Below are positions 1-7,733 of a DNA stretch of 64,000 bases, in pieces. The translations under genes were made by a program, and so were the position numbers. This DNA is from Microbacterium sp. SS28 (lineage in GTDB: Bacteria; Actinomycetota; Actinomycetes; Actinomycetales; Microbacteriaceae): positions 372,001 through 436,000 of the forward strand of contig NZ_JAKWJP010000002.1 in the NCBI RefSeq assembly GCF_022761035.1, in the 5' to 3' direction. Every line of letters starts with the position of its first letter. Position 1 is the first letter of the stretch. The notes below the pieces were generated by a model that was not told where the DNA came from, searched no databases, and was given only the letters and a program-made list of their open reading frames with translations.

Positions 1-375
1 ATCACGGGCAGCAACCCCAAGGCCAAGCGTCTCGAGTTCCGCGCTCCGGATGCCTCGGGCAACCCCTACCTCGCCTTCGCGGCGCAGCTCATGGCGGGCC
101 TCGACGGCATCAAGAACCGCATCGAGCCCCACGAGCCGGTCGACAAGGACCTCTACGAGCTGCCGCCCGAGGAGGCGAAGGGAATCCCCCAGGTTCCGAA
201 CTCGCTGCAGGACTCGCTCGACGCGCTCGCGGCCGACCACCAGTTCCTCCTCGAGGGCGGCGTCTTCACGCCCGAGCTCATCGAGACCTGGATCGACTAC
301 AAGATCGAGAACGAGATCAAGCCGATCGCGCAGCGACCGCACCCGTTCGAGTTCGAGCTGTACTACGGCGTCTGA
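1..375 (+). CDS. glnA: Glutamine synthetase type I (GlnA1), C-terminal part, cut by window edge
   Basis: The reading frame is open from the first base and ends at TGA 373-375, leaving the last 124 residues. It makes glutamine from glutamate, ammonia and ATP in the cytoplasm. The fragment contains [17 protein letters not shown], which matches the loop of GSI-beta enzymes holding the tyrosine that GlnE adenylylates (E. coli Tyr397), and ends in the family-typical [13 protein letters not shown]. The enzyme should therefore be switched off by adenylylation, and glnE lies a few kilobases downstream on the opposite strand. A strong terminator follows at 464-503. The catalytic domain start lies outside the window. 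Confidence 0.95.
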   Translation: MTGSNPKAKRLEFRAPDASGNPYLAFAAQLMAGLDGIKNRIEPHEPVDKDLYELPPEEAKGIPQVPNSLQDSLDALAADHQFLLEGGVFTPELIETWIDYKIENEIKPIAQRPHPFEFELYYGV

Positions 376-463
376 TCCAAACTGCAACTGACCAGGGGAT
401 CTTGTTCGACTGAGAACGGCTCCGACCGCACTCAGTCCACAGAATTCCGGCTCCACTGAAAGG

Positions 464-503
464 GGGCGGCTCTCCCGTGTTCGCGGGAGGGCCGTCCTCT
501 TTG
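464..503 (+). terminator. Rho-independent terminator of glnA1
   Basis: A GC-rich hairpin at 464-497 has arms GGGCGGCTCTCCCG and CGGGAGGGCCGTCC with a short TGTTCG-type loop, one mismatch and one G-U pair. It is followed by CTCTTT. It lies 89 bases after the glnA1 stop codon. The rest of 376-657 holds nothing I can support as a gene. Confidence 0.8.
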
Positions 504-657
504 TGCATCGAGCCCGCGAACTCTTCTGGGGGCGGGCGGCATGCTCGGCGGCCGGGATACGGGGACCCGACTCGGCCGCGTTTACAGATCCCGACCCGAG
601 GCGGAGTTCATGCGTGCTGTTCGATCAGTCGTTGCGCAGTCCCGCGTGGAGGCGTTG

Positions 658-1272
658 TTAGGGGCAGGCGACGAGGTTAGCGGCCGGCTCGGAGACTGAG
701 CTCGGATCTCCCATCACCACACGAGAGCGTGAGTAGTGCCTTCCGATGGAGTCAGCGACAACTTGGGGTGTGCACTGTGGGGGCGTTATGTAGATCGGCG
801 CGCCGGGTCGACCGGCCACAGCGGCGGCCGCCAGCGCATCCGGTAAATTGGTGCCGTTCGTCACGAACAAGGCATCGGTCTGGTAGTGGAAGTAGGCATC
901 GTCTATGAGGACCGCCGTTTCGTAGCGTCCTGCGCCGCCATATCGATTCACCGAGAATCCGAGGCACTCGAGCTGCGTCTGCATCGTCCCGGAGACGGAG
1001 TTCTCGTCGCCCACGATCGAGATCGTCTGAACGCCCAGCCGGGTAGTTCGGCGATGGTTGGTTCGGGTACCGATGGTGATGTCGGGGTTCCATCCCAGTT
1101 AGCGAGTTACGGTCGCTTCACCGTTGGCGAATGTGAAGGAGAACTGCGTGGGGTCGGCGTCGCTGGCTGCGTGCGCGGGACCCACCGAACGGCGTTGCGG
1201 CCGCGGCGCCAGCAATCGTGGCTGCCAGTGCCACTCCGACGCGGAGCCCACGCGCAGTTGCGGACTACCATC
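658..1272 (-). pseudogene. Decayed tandem copy of a secreted cell-wall-binding repeat 2 (CWB2) protein
   Basis: A minus-strand remnant lies directly after the 711-residue CWB2 protein gene; its would-be ATG overlaps that gene's stop as TGATG (1268-1273). Three pieces sit in different frames: a signal-peptide-like stretch (RVGVALAATIAGAAAA), then TQFSFTFANGEATVTR ending at a TAA near 1097, then a CWB2 repeat open to the TAA at 658. That last piece (RYGGAGRYETA, YFHYQTDALFVTNG, ARVVMGD-like end) closely resembles the third CWB2 repeat of the upstream gene. At least one frameshift and one nonsense codon separate the parts, so I call it a pseudogene formed by tandem duplication. A truncated expressed protein from an internal GTG at 1014 cannot be excluded. 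Confidence 0.7.
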
Positions 1273-3406
1273 AGCGGAGGGACTTGCGGTAGCCGGCGGC
1301 GACTGCCGCCGATTCGGTGCTGAAGCACTCTTCAGGGTTGGTGGCGTCGTAGAACTGGCCGCCGGGCATGTGGTAGATCATCGAGTCGGCGTTGCCCTTG
1401 ATCGGTGCCCATGCAGGGCAGTTCCACGTTCCCGTGATGGGTTTGGTGCGGCTGGGGTATCCGACAGCGCCGGTTGCCGCGGAGGTGGCGGACGCTCCGA
1501 GGTAGCCGGTCGCGGAGCCGGTGACTTGGACGGCGATGCTCTTGCCCGCGAGTGCCGAGGTGAGGAGGAGGGTGCTACCCGTGCCGGAGACCGGCGATCC
1601 GTTGGCATACCACTGATATGAGAACTGGGTGCCGGCGGTCCACGGACCCGGGTTCGCCGAGAGAGTGCTGTTCACTGTCGTCGTGCCACTTATCGTGGGC
1701 TGGCCGACGGTCATGCAGCCGAGGTTGGCGGCGGCGGCATCACCGACCGACTTCGTGTCCCCCATCACGACCCGGGCCGAGCCGCCGACCCGGTTCAGCG
1801 AGACGTGCACGGCTTCCGGAACACACGGCTGGGCAGTGATGTAGAGCGGGGCGCGCAGGTAACCGGCCAGTGCCGCCGCGGAGAGCGCGTCGGGGAAGTT
1901 CGACCCTGCAGCCACGAACGCGGTACTGACGGCGCCCGGGAAGTAGGCGTCGTTGATCATCGCCGCGGTTTCGTAGCGTCCTGCTCCCCCGTAGCGCGTC
2001 ACCGATCCGATGGCGCTGCGAAGCTGCGACTCTATTCCCGCGGAAACCGACTTCTGGTCGCCGACGATGGACAGCGACGTGACGCCGAGCTGGGCCAACA
2101 TGCCAAGCGTCTCCGGCGGCACCGTTGCCGCGGCTCCTTCGACGAGGACCACCGGAGCCTGGCGAGACCCTGCCGCGCCTGTGGCTGCGAGCGCGTCGGG
2201 GAAATTTCTACCGTTCGCAATGATCGCGTGGGAGGACGCCGTAAAGGCGGTGTTGACGATGATCCGGCCGGTTTCGAAACGGTCCGCGCCCCCGAGTCGC
2301 GTGGTGGGCGCGACCGTGCGAAGCGCCTGAACGACCGACTCGCTGATCGATCGCGCGTCGCCCGTGACATAGATCTGCTTTGGCGCAAGGCGGATCACCT
2401 CGCTCAAGGTCGACGGCTGAATCGTGTCACCAGTCGTGGTCAGCAGGGGGCCGCCGAGGACCGCTGCCGCCGAAGCGGCGGAAAGAGCATCAGGGAAGTT
2501 GCTTCCCAACGCAACGAACAGAACCGGAACGCCGGGAGCGTACCGCTGAGATGTCGCGATGGACGTGGCGTATCGATCGATGCCGGCCAAGCGAGTCGTG
2601 GTGTCAGGCGCGAAGGGCGCGATCACGGTCTCACCGGGCGCGGTCTCACCAGGCACCGGCTCACCAGGCACCGTTTCACCAGGAACTGTCTCACCGGGCA
2701 CCGTCTGATCGGGCACCGTTTCATCAGGGTCGGTTTCCGTCGACGTGATCATCACGGTCGGAAGCGTGACCTCCGTGTCGCCACAATCACCCGAAAGCAC
2801 CGACTTCAGCGCCGCCTGCTCTGCAGCGTCAGTGGTAAGTGACCAGCGGTACTTGATCGTCGCCCAGGAGGTGACGTATTCGCAGGTGTTGGCCGTGTTC
2901 GGCGGCAGCCACTCGGCCGGGTCCTTGTCCGACTTCGACTGATTGGATGCCGACGAGGCGGCGGTGAGTGCGTAGGGGACGTCGAGGTCGTTAGCGAAGG
3001 AACGTCGCTGCTCGTCGGTCCATCCTGACGCGCCTGAACGCCATGCCTCGGCGAGAGCGACGACGTGGTCGATCTCGATCCCACTTGGCGATGTTGCGGT
3101 CGCACCGTCATAGGGCGACACCCATGTTCCATTGGTCAGGTAGCATCCCGCACCCACCGAGAGGGAAGTAGTCGATTCCTCGATCAGAACCTCGTACCGG
3201 GTGTTGCACCCGTCACCGTCGACGTCGATCCAGTGTTCGAACCGGTCACGGTCGTACGCGGGCGACGTTGTTTCGTCGGCGACCTTGAGCAGCCCCGGGA
3301 GCTGCGACGCGGTGTTCGTTGCGGCTGCTGCGGGCTGGACTGCGACGACCATAGACAAAAGAATTGATGCGCCGGCGAGAATGGCGATGCGCGCTCGAAT
3401 AGACAC
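1271..3406 (-). CDS. Secreted HNH-nuclease-like protein with three CWB2 repeats and a C-terminal sunset-like domain
   Basis: 711 residues. An export signal (1-28, ending AAAA) is followed by a GmrSD/DUF1524-type HNH region (about 100-170) with EIDHVV (Asp113-His114), then NQSKSDKDPAEWLPP (155-169). A Thr/Pro/Glu linker of five-residue VPGET repeats spans 228-261. Three cell-wall-binding repeat 2 modules follow (about 270-360, 365-455, 462-560; each with a GSNFPDAL-like core), then an Ig-like region (570-645) with FSYQWYANGSPV. The last 50 residues (CPAWAPIKGN, MIYHMPGG, PEECFSTE, AGYRKS) resemble the sunset domain of actinobacterial surface proteins. I infer a nuclease held on the cell surface. 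Its substrate is unknown; nutrient scavenging or defence against free DNA are guesses. No sortase motif is seen. Start at the ATG giving a complete signal peptide. Confidence 0.85.
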   Translation of the reverse strand: MSIRARIAILAGASILLSMVVAVQPAAAATNTASQLPGLLKVADETTSPAYDRDRFEHWIDVDGDGCNTRYEVLIEESTTSLSVGAGCYLTNGTWVSPYDGATATSPSGIEIDHVVALAEAWRSGASGWTDEQRRSFANDLDVPYALTAASSASNQSKSDKDPAEWLPPNTANTCEYVTSWATIKYRWSLTTDAAEQAALKSVLSGDCGDTEVTLPTVMITSTETDPDETVPDQTVPGETVPGETVPGEPVPGETAPGETVIAPFAPDTTTRLAGIDRYATSIATSQRYAPGVPVLFVALGSNFPDALSAASAAAVLGGPLLTTTGDTIQPSTLSEVIRLAPKQIYVTGDARSISESVVQALRTVAPTTRLGGADRFETGRIIVNTAFTASSHAIIANGRNFPDALAATGAAGSRQAPVVLVEGAAATVPPETLGMLAQLGVTSLSIVGDQKSVSAGIESQLRSAIGSVTRYGGAGRYETAAMINDAYFPGAVSTAFVAAGSNFPDALSAAALAGYLRAPLYITAQPCVPEAVHVSLNRVGGSARVVMGDTKSVGDAAAANLGCMTVGQPTISGTTTVNSTLSANPGPWTAGTQFSYQWYANGSPVSGTGSTLLLTSALAGKSIAVQVTGSATGYLGASATSAATGAVGYPSRTKPITGTWNCPAWAPIKGNADSMIYHMPGGQFYDATNPEECFSTESAAVAAGYRKSLR
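2629..2728 (-). repeat. 15-bp tandem repeats coding a VPGET-type linker
   Basis: About six imperfect 15-base units (caccaggcaccgg-like on the plus strand) encode the repeats VPDQT, VPGET, VPGET, VPGEP, VPGET, APGET. They join the nuclease-like domain to the wall-binding repeats. Such units readily change number by slippage, so linker length may vary between strains. Confidence 0.75.
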
Positions 3407-3825
3407 GACGAACGTGACCTTTCCTTGGAGATACGGCCCCAGGACCGCACTCCTCAGACTAGCTCAACGAACCAATAGAATCCTGATAGACACTGCATAA
3501 AGGGGTTCGTCACGCGCCGGGTTGGGTCCGCTCAGGGCACGCGGATGGCGTCGGCTCCCCGAGCCGACAGCCCAGTCACCACGGTCTCTCCCGACCTGGC
3601 GGAGTGAACGCGTCCCCGACCAGCCCCCTGATCAGCGCCCCTTCCACCAAGGTCACCCACCCAATCTGCTCTGGTTGTCTTTGAGGCTTGTTTCGGCCGG
3701 GTTCTCGAGTCTGACTGACAGAGTCGCCGCCCCGAACGATCAGGTCGCAAGGGCGGCTGCCACTCGCGGAAGTGCGAGCGCATTGCGGCTTCTGATCTAT
3801 CCGCCCCATGGGAGCGTCCGGATGC
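3407..3825. other. Intergenic region, no supported gene
   Basis: 419 bases lie between the CWB2 gene start and the endolysin-like gene end. Open frames here have arginine- and serine-rich shadow composition and no credible start. A perfect 8-bp inverted repeat with a CCC loop (GTCGGCTC / GAGCCGAC, 3550-3568) lacks a T tract on either side. Base composition is locally less GC-rich around 3400-3500, fitting a promoter for the CWB2 gene, but I cannot place -35 and -10 boxes with confidence. Confidence 0.5.
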
Positions 3826-4632
3826 CTAACGAGGAGTCGGCCCGAGGCGGTTGTCGAGTGCGCCCTGCCCTTGATTGGCGACCACACTCGAGTTTTCCAG
3901 GAGGGCAGCATTCACCAAATCATTCGCCGCGTCACCGCTGACGTCCTGAGTAATCCTGGCGAGCGCATCGGCGATCGCCTGCGCGTCCACGATCACATCG
4001 GGCGGGGGGTTGATCGCCGTGAGGTAGCCGCGCACGATGTCGAGCTCGGCCTGCAGCATCTCATCGTCGTTCTCGTTCTTGCGCACTCGCTGCAGAAGGG
4101 TCACATGAAACGGGGAGCCTATCCGCACGCGTGTGCCCGTCACCAGCGAAATGACATCGATCTCGTCGGTGTTGGCCAGCGGGATGATCGTGTAGGACAT
4201 GTTCTTCTCCTTTGGAGCTGGCGGCGCTAGAAGGCCCTGTACGGCATTGATTCGGGCACCGAGGATGGTCTCAGTCCAGCCGAGATAGGTTCGCCCGATC
4301 TGCCGCTGGCGCGCAGCCAGGGTCGTCTCACTGATGACACCGAAATTGGGAAAGTCCGTCGCGACGACTCGGCCGTTGCCGAGGCTGATGACTACGTCGC
4401 CCGCGGTATTGCCCGGCCTCTCGCCCCACCACACAGGAACACCAGGGGGGGGATTGCGATCGTCCCGGTGTTTTCCGTCGCTACCCTCCCAGCCCGCGAG
4501 AGCGGTCCCGAATGTGCCCCGTGCTCTCGCCCCGTTCGCCCAATACGCGAGCCAAACGTAGTGAAGGCACATACCGTGCGAGCACGTGCGGTAGGAGAGA
4601 AGTGTCTGCGCGGCAGCATTGCCGTCGACCAT
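3826..4632 (-). CDS. Phage-endolysin-like (CHAP-type) protein fused in frame to a phage-like C-terminal module
   Basis: 268 residues from ATG 4632. Residues 1-135 resemble actinophage CHAP/NlpC-type peptidases: a Cys in GMCLHYVWLAYW, then PPPGVPVWWG, GDVVISLGNGRVVATD and a closing GRTYLGWTETILGARI. Such enzymes cut peptidoglycan. No signal peptide or membrane segment is visible, as in holin-dependent lysins. Residue 145 is a second ATG (4200) preceded by a strong AAGGAG at ideal spacing, so the last 124 residues (MSYTIIPLAN...) may be made separately; no stop codon separates the two parts. It sits downstream of glnE with no other phage gene, suggesting a domesticated or stranded phage fragment. 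The long open frame upstream, inside glnE, is a shadow. Confidence 0.65.
   Translation of the reverse strand: MVDGNAAAQTLLSYRTCSHGMCLHYVWLAYWANGARARGTFGTALAGWEGSDGKHRDDRNPPPGVPVWWGERPGNTAGDVVISLGNGRVVATDFPNFGVISETTLAARQRQIGRTYLGWTETILGARINAVQGLLAPPAPKEKNMSYTIIPLANTDEIDVISLVTGTRVRIGSPFHVTLLQRVRKNENDDEMLQAELDIVRGYLTAINPPPDVIVDAQAIADALARITQDVSGDAANDLVNAALLENSSVVANQGQGALDNRLGPTPR
4195..4213 (-). promoter_or_regulatory. Internal ribosome binding site inside the endolysin-like frame
   Basis: On the minus strand, AAAGGAGAAGAACATG places a consensus Shine-Dalgarno six bases before the in-frame ATG at 4200. It is much stronger than anything before the upstream ATG at 4632, so a separate 124-residue product is likely. 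Confidence 0.6.
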
Positions 4633-4717
4633 GGCGCACCCCGTCCGAAGTCGGATCAAATGCGGTGCAAATGGTACTCCTAAGCGGAGACCACCAAAAG
4701 GGCCGGGCGGAGCGGGC

Positions 4718-7717
4718 TCAGCCGTAGAAGTTCTTCTCGAAGACCCGTCGCGCGCGGCGCGTCGCGGCGAGGTAGTCCTCCTCGACCTGTGTCGCCGAGC
4801 GAGGCGGATACTCGAGCAGACGCCCGATGCCGTCGAGCCGCTTGCGGTCGACGGGGAGGACATCGCTCGTCTGGCCCGACAGCAGCGTATTCGCCGAGCG
4901 CAGACGGCTCGCGAGGCGCCACGCCTCGGCGAGACGATCGGCGGAAGCCTCAGGGAGGAGCCCGCCCGCGGCGGCGGCGCGCAGCGCGGTGATGGTCGAG
5001 GTGGTCCGCAGCTCCGGCAGCCGATGCGAATGCTGGAGCTGAAGCAGCTGGACGAGCCACTCGACATCGCTGAGCGATCCCGGTCCGAGTTTGAGGTGGC
5101 GTGCGGGATCGACCCCCTGCGGCAGACGCTCGCTCTCGACCCTCGCCTTGATCCGCTTGATCTCGCGCACCGCCTGCGGATCGACGGACGCCGGGTACCG
5201 CACGTCGTCCGCGAGCGCCATGAAGTCGCGGATCAGCTTGACGCTGCCGGCGACGCCGCGCGCCCGCAGGAGCGCCTGAGCCTCCCACGAGAGCGACCAG
5301 CGCCGGTAGTACTCGGCGTAGGCCTCGAGCGAGCGGGCGAGCGGTCCGTTGCGGCCCTCGGGCCGCAGATCGGCGTCGAGGTCCAGCGGCACTCGGTGGT
5401 CTTCCGAGTGCTTGCGCAGGGCGGCCACCAGCTGGAGCGCAAGCGCGTGCGCGCGCTGCGGATCGACGCCGTTCGCGCGGTAGACGTACATGACGTCGGC
5501 GTCCGAGCCGAACCCCAGCTCGGCACCGCCGAACCGCCCCATCGCTATGACCGAGAAGTCCAGCGCGGCGTCCTCCGCGGGCACGACCTCGCGCCACACG
5601 GCGCGCAGCGTCGCCTGGATGGTCACCTCGGTGATCGTCGTGAGCGACTCGGCGAGCTCTTCTACCGTGATCGCGCCCAGGATCGCCGCCATGGCGGTCC
5701 GCAGCAGCTCGCGGCGACGCAGGGCCCGGACGGAGCGCATGGCGTCCTCGATCGTCGCGTGCCGAGTCTGGATGGCGCGGGCCTCCTGCTGCAGGGCGAC
5801 GCCCGAGCGGGGCGTGAGCAGGTCGTGGTCGTCGAGCCACGCTGCGGACTCCGGCGTCCACTCCATGAGCTCGGCCACGTACTTCGAGCCCGAGAGCACG
5901 CGTGTGAGGCTCTCCGCCGCGGCCGACGAGTCGCGCAGCATCCGCAGGAACCAGGGGCTGTCTCCCAGCCGCTCGCTGATCCGCCGGAAGGCGAGGAGCC
6001 CGTAGTCGGGGTCGACCCCGTCGGCGAACCAGCGGATCATGACGGGCATGAGGTGACGCTGGATCGTCGACTTGCGGCTGAGGCCGCTCGTGAGGGCCGC
6101 GATGTGCCGCAGAGCACCCGCCGGGTCGGCGAACCCGATCGCCGCGAGCCGGTCGTGCGCCTGCGCCGTCGACAGCGCCCTCTCCTCCGCAGGCAGAGCC
6201 GCGACCGCCGACAACAGCGGACGATAGAAGAGGCGGACATGGATGTCGCGGACCTCGCGCTTCACCGACTCCCACACCTCCCACACGCCGGGGCCGGTCT
6301 CGGCGAGCCGCGACGCGCGCGCGAGCACACGCAGCTCGTCGGGGCGCGACGGCATGAGGTGCGTGCGCCGCAGCTGGCGCAGCTGCATCCGGTGCTCGAG
6401 CACTCTGAGGACGCGGTAGTCCCTCGAGAAGGTCGCCGCCTCGGCGCGGCCGATGTACCCCTCGGCGACGAGGGCGTCGAGGGCCTCGAGCGTGCCGCGC
6501 TGCCGGATGCGGTCATCGCTCAGGCCGTGCACGAGCTGCAGGAGCTGCACCGTGAACTCGATGTCCCGGATGCCGCCGGGGCCGAGCTTGATCTGCTGGG
6601 CGACCTCCGCGGCCGGGATGTGCTCGGTGACGCGCTCGCGCATGCGCTGGACGCTGTCGACGAAGTTCTCGCGCGCGGCGCTCGACCACACCTTGGGCTG
6701 CACCGCGCCGACATAGGCCGCGCCGAGCTCGGCGTCGCCCGCGATGGGCCGGGCCTTCAAGAGTGCCTGGAACTCCCAGCTCTTGGCCCATCGGTCGTAG
6801 TAGGACATGTGCGAGTCAAGGGTCCGCACGAGCGCGCCCTGCTTGCCCTCGGGCCGCAGATTCGCGTCGACCTCCCACAGGGCGGGCTCGATCTCGGCAC
6901 CCGAGACGCCACGCATCATCTGCACCGCGAGGCGCGTCGCGATGTCCACGATGCGGCTCTCGCCGACCTCCTCGAGGAGGTCGTCCGCTCCCCCGGCGAC
7001 GAAGATGACATCGACGTCGCTCACGTAGTTGAGCTCGCGCGCGCCCGTCTTGCCCATTCCGATCACGGCGAGCTTCGTGCGCGCGACCTGATCTCGCGGG
7101 AACAGGCCCGGTCCCACGCCCCCTGCGATCTTGGTGCGGGCGACGCACAGCGACGCCTCGAGGGCGGCGCCCGCGGCATCCGCGAGCCTTCCGGCGACGG
7201 CGGCGAGTTCGTCGACGGGGCTCGGCGTCAGGAGGTCGAACGCCGCGATCCGTGCGAGCAGGGTGCGGTAGCGCACGCGGAGGGCGATCCACGCCTCCTC
7301 GTCGCCGCGCTCCGCGAACCCGTCCTGCGCGCCGACGGCCGCGAGCAGCTCCGACTGCAGGTCGTGAGTGGACGGCAGCACTGCGCCGGCTCCGACGAGC
7401 CCCACGAGCTCCTCCGGGTGCCGCAGGTAGAAGTCGCCGAAGCCGGAAGACGCCCCCAGCAGCGCCCACAGCGCGCGCCAGCCCCGCGGATCGGTCCGCA
7501 GCGCGCGCACGGGAGCGGCATCCCGACGCACGATGCGCGAGAGCGCCACGAGCGCGGCATCCGGATCCGCGGCGACCGCGATCGAATCCGTCAGCTCATC
7601 GCGTTCCAGCCCGAGCGCCTGCTCGAGCTCGACGAGGAGGTCTTCGGCGCCCGCGAGGTCGCCGAAGCCGAGCCTCGCAAGCCCTGTGAGGGCGGTGGAC
7701 CTTTCGGGTGTGGACAT
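4718..7717 (-). CDS. glnE: Bifunctional glutamine synthetase adenylyltransferase / adenylyl-removing enzyme
   Basis: 999 residues, the usual size. GlnE adds AMP to, or phosphorolytically removes it from, the regulatory tyrosine of GlnA1, tuning glutamine synthesis to nitrogen supply. The two nucleotidyltransferase halves are both visible. The N-terminal deadenylase core is at about 218-240 (VIGMGKTGARELNYVSDVD). The C-terminal adenylylation core is at about 721-746 (AMGRFGGAELGFGSDADVMY). Both keep the paired aspartates that bind metal. The gene starts 16 bases after the glnA2 stop, so they are probably cotranscribed. The arrangement glnA1 / glnE / glnA2 is the one seen in Mycobacterium and other actinobacteria. 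Confidence 0.97.
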   Translation of the reverse strand: MSTPERSTALTGLARLGFGDLAGAEDLLVELEQALGLERDELTDSIAVAADPDAALVALSRIVRRDAAPVRALRTDPRGWRALWALLGASSGFGDFYLRHPEELVGLVGAGAVLPSTHDLQSELLAAVGAQDGFAERGDEEAWIALRVRYRTLLARIAAFDLLTPSPVDELAAVAGRLADAAGAALEASLCVARTKIAGGVGPGLFPRDQVARTKLAVIGMGKTGARELNYVSDVDVIFVAGGADDLLEEVGESRIVDIATRLAVQMMRGVSGAEIEPALWEVDANLRPEGKQGALVRTLDSHMSYYDRWAKSWEFQALLKARPIAGDAELGAAYVGAVQPKVWSSAARENFVDSVQRMRERVTEHIPAAEVAQQIKLGPGGIRDIEFTVQLLQLVHGLSDDRIRQRGTLEALDALVAEGYIGRAEAATFSRDYRVLRVLEHRMQLRQLRRTHLMPSRPDELRVLARASRLAETGPGVWEVWESVKREVRDIHVRLFYRPLLSAVAALPAEERALSTAQAHDRLAAIGFADPAGALRHIAALTSGLSRKSTIQRHLMPVMIRWFADGVDPDYGLLAFRRISERLGDSPWFLRMLRDSSAAAESLTRVLSGSKYVAELMEWTPESAAWLDDHDLLTPRSGVALQQEARAIQTRHATIEDAMRSVRALRRRELLRTAMAAILGAITVEELAESLTTITEVTIQATLRAVWREVVPAEDAALDFSVIAMGRFGGAELGFGSDADVMYVYRANGVDPQRAHALALQLVAALRKHSEDHRVPLDLDADLRPEGRNGPLARSLEAYAEYYRRWSLSWEAQALLRARGVAGSVKLIRDFMALADDVRYPASVDPQAVREIKRIKARVESERLPQGVDPARHLKLGPGSLSDVEWLVQLLQLQHSHRLPELRTTSTITALRAAAAGGLLPEASADRLAEAWRLASRLRSANTLLSGQTSDVLPVDRKRLDGIGRLLEYPPRSATQVEEDYLAATRRARRVFEKNFYG

Positions 7718-7733
7718 CGTCTCGCGAGCGAGA

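Noticed and set aside
2629-2728. Possible CRISPR array in the CWB2 gene
   Set aside because: The units are 15-base in-frame coding repeats without spacers.
3550-3568. Terminator at the GTCGGCTC/GAGCCGAC repeat
   Set aside because: No T tract on either strand and poor placement relative to the gene ends.
3826-4632. Prophage
   Set aside because: Only one lysin-like gene is present, with no integrase, structural or holin gene and no attachment repeat next to a tRNA.
4633-5067. N-terminal extension of the endolysin-like frame into glnE
   Set aside because: The added residues are Ser/Arg/Pro-rich shadow; similarity begins at MVDGNAAAQ.
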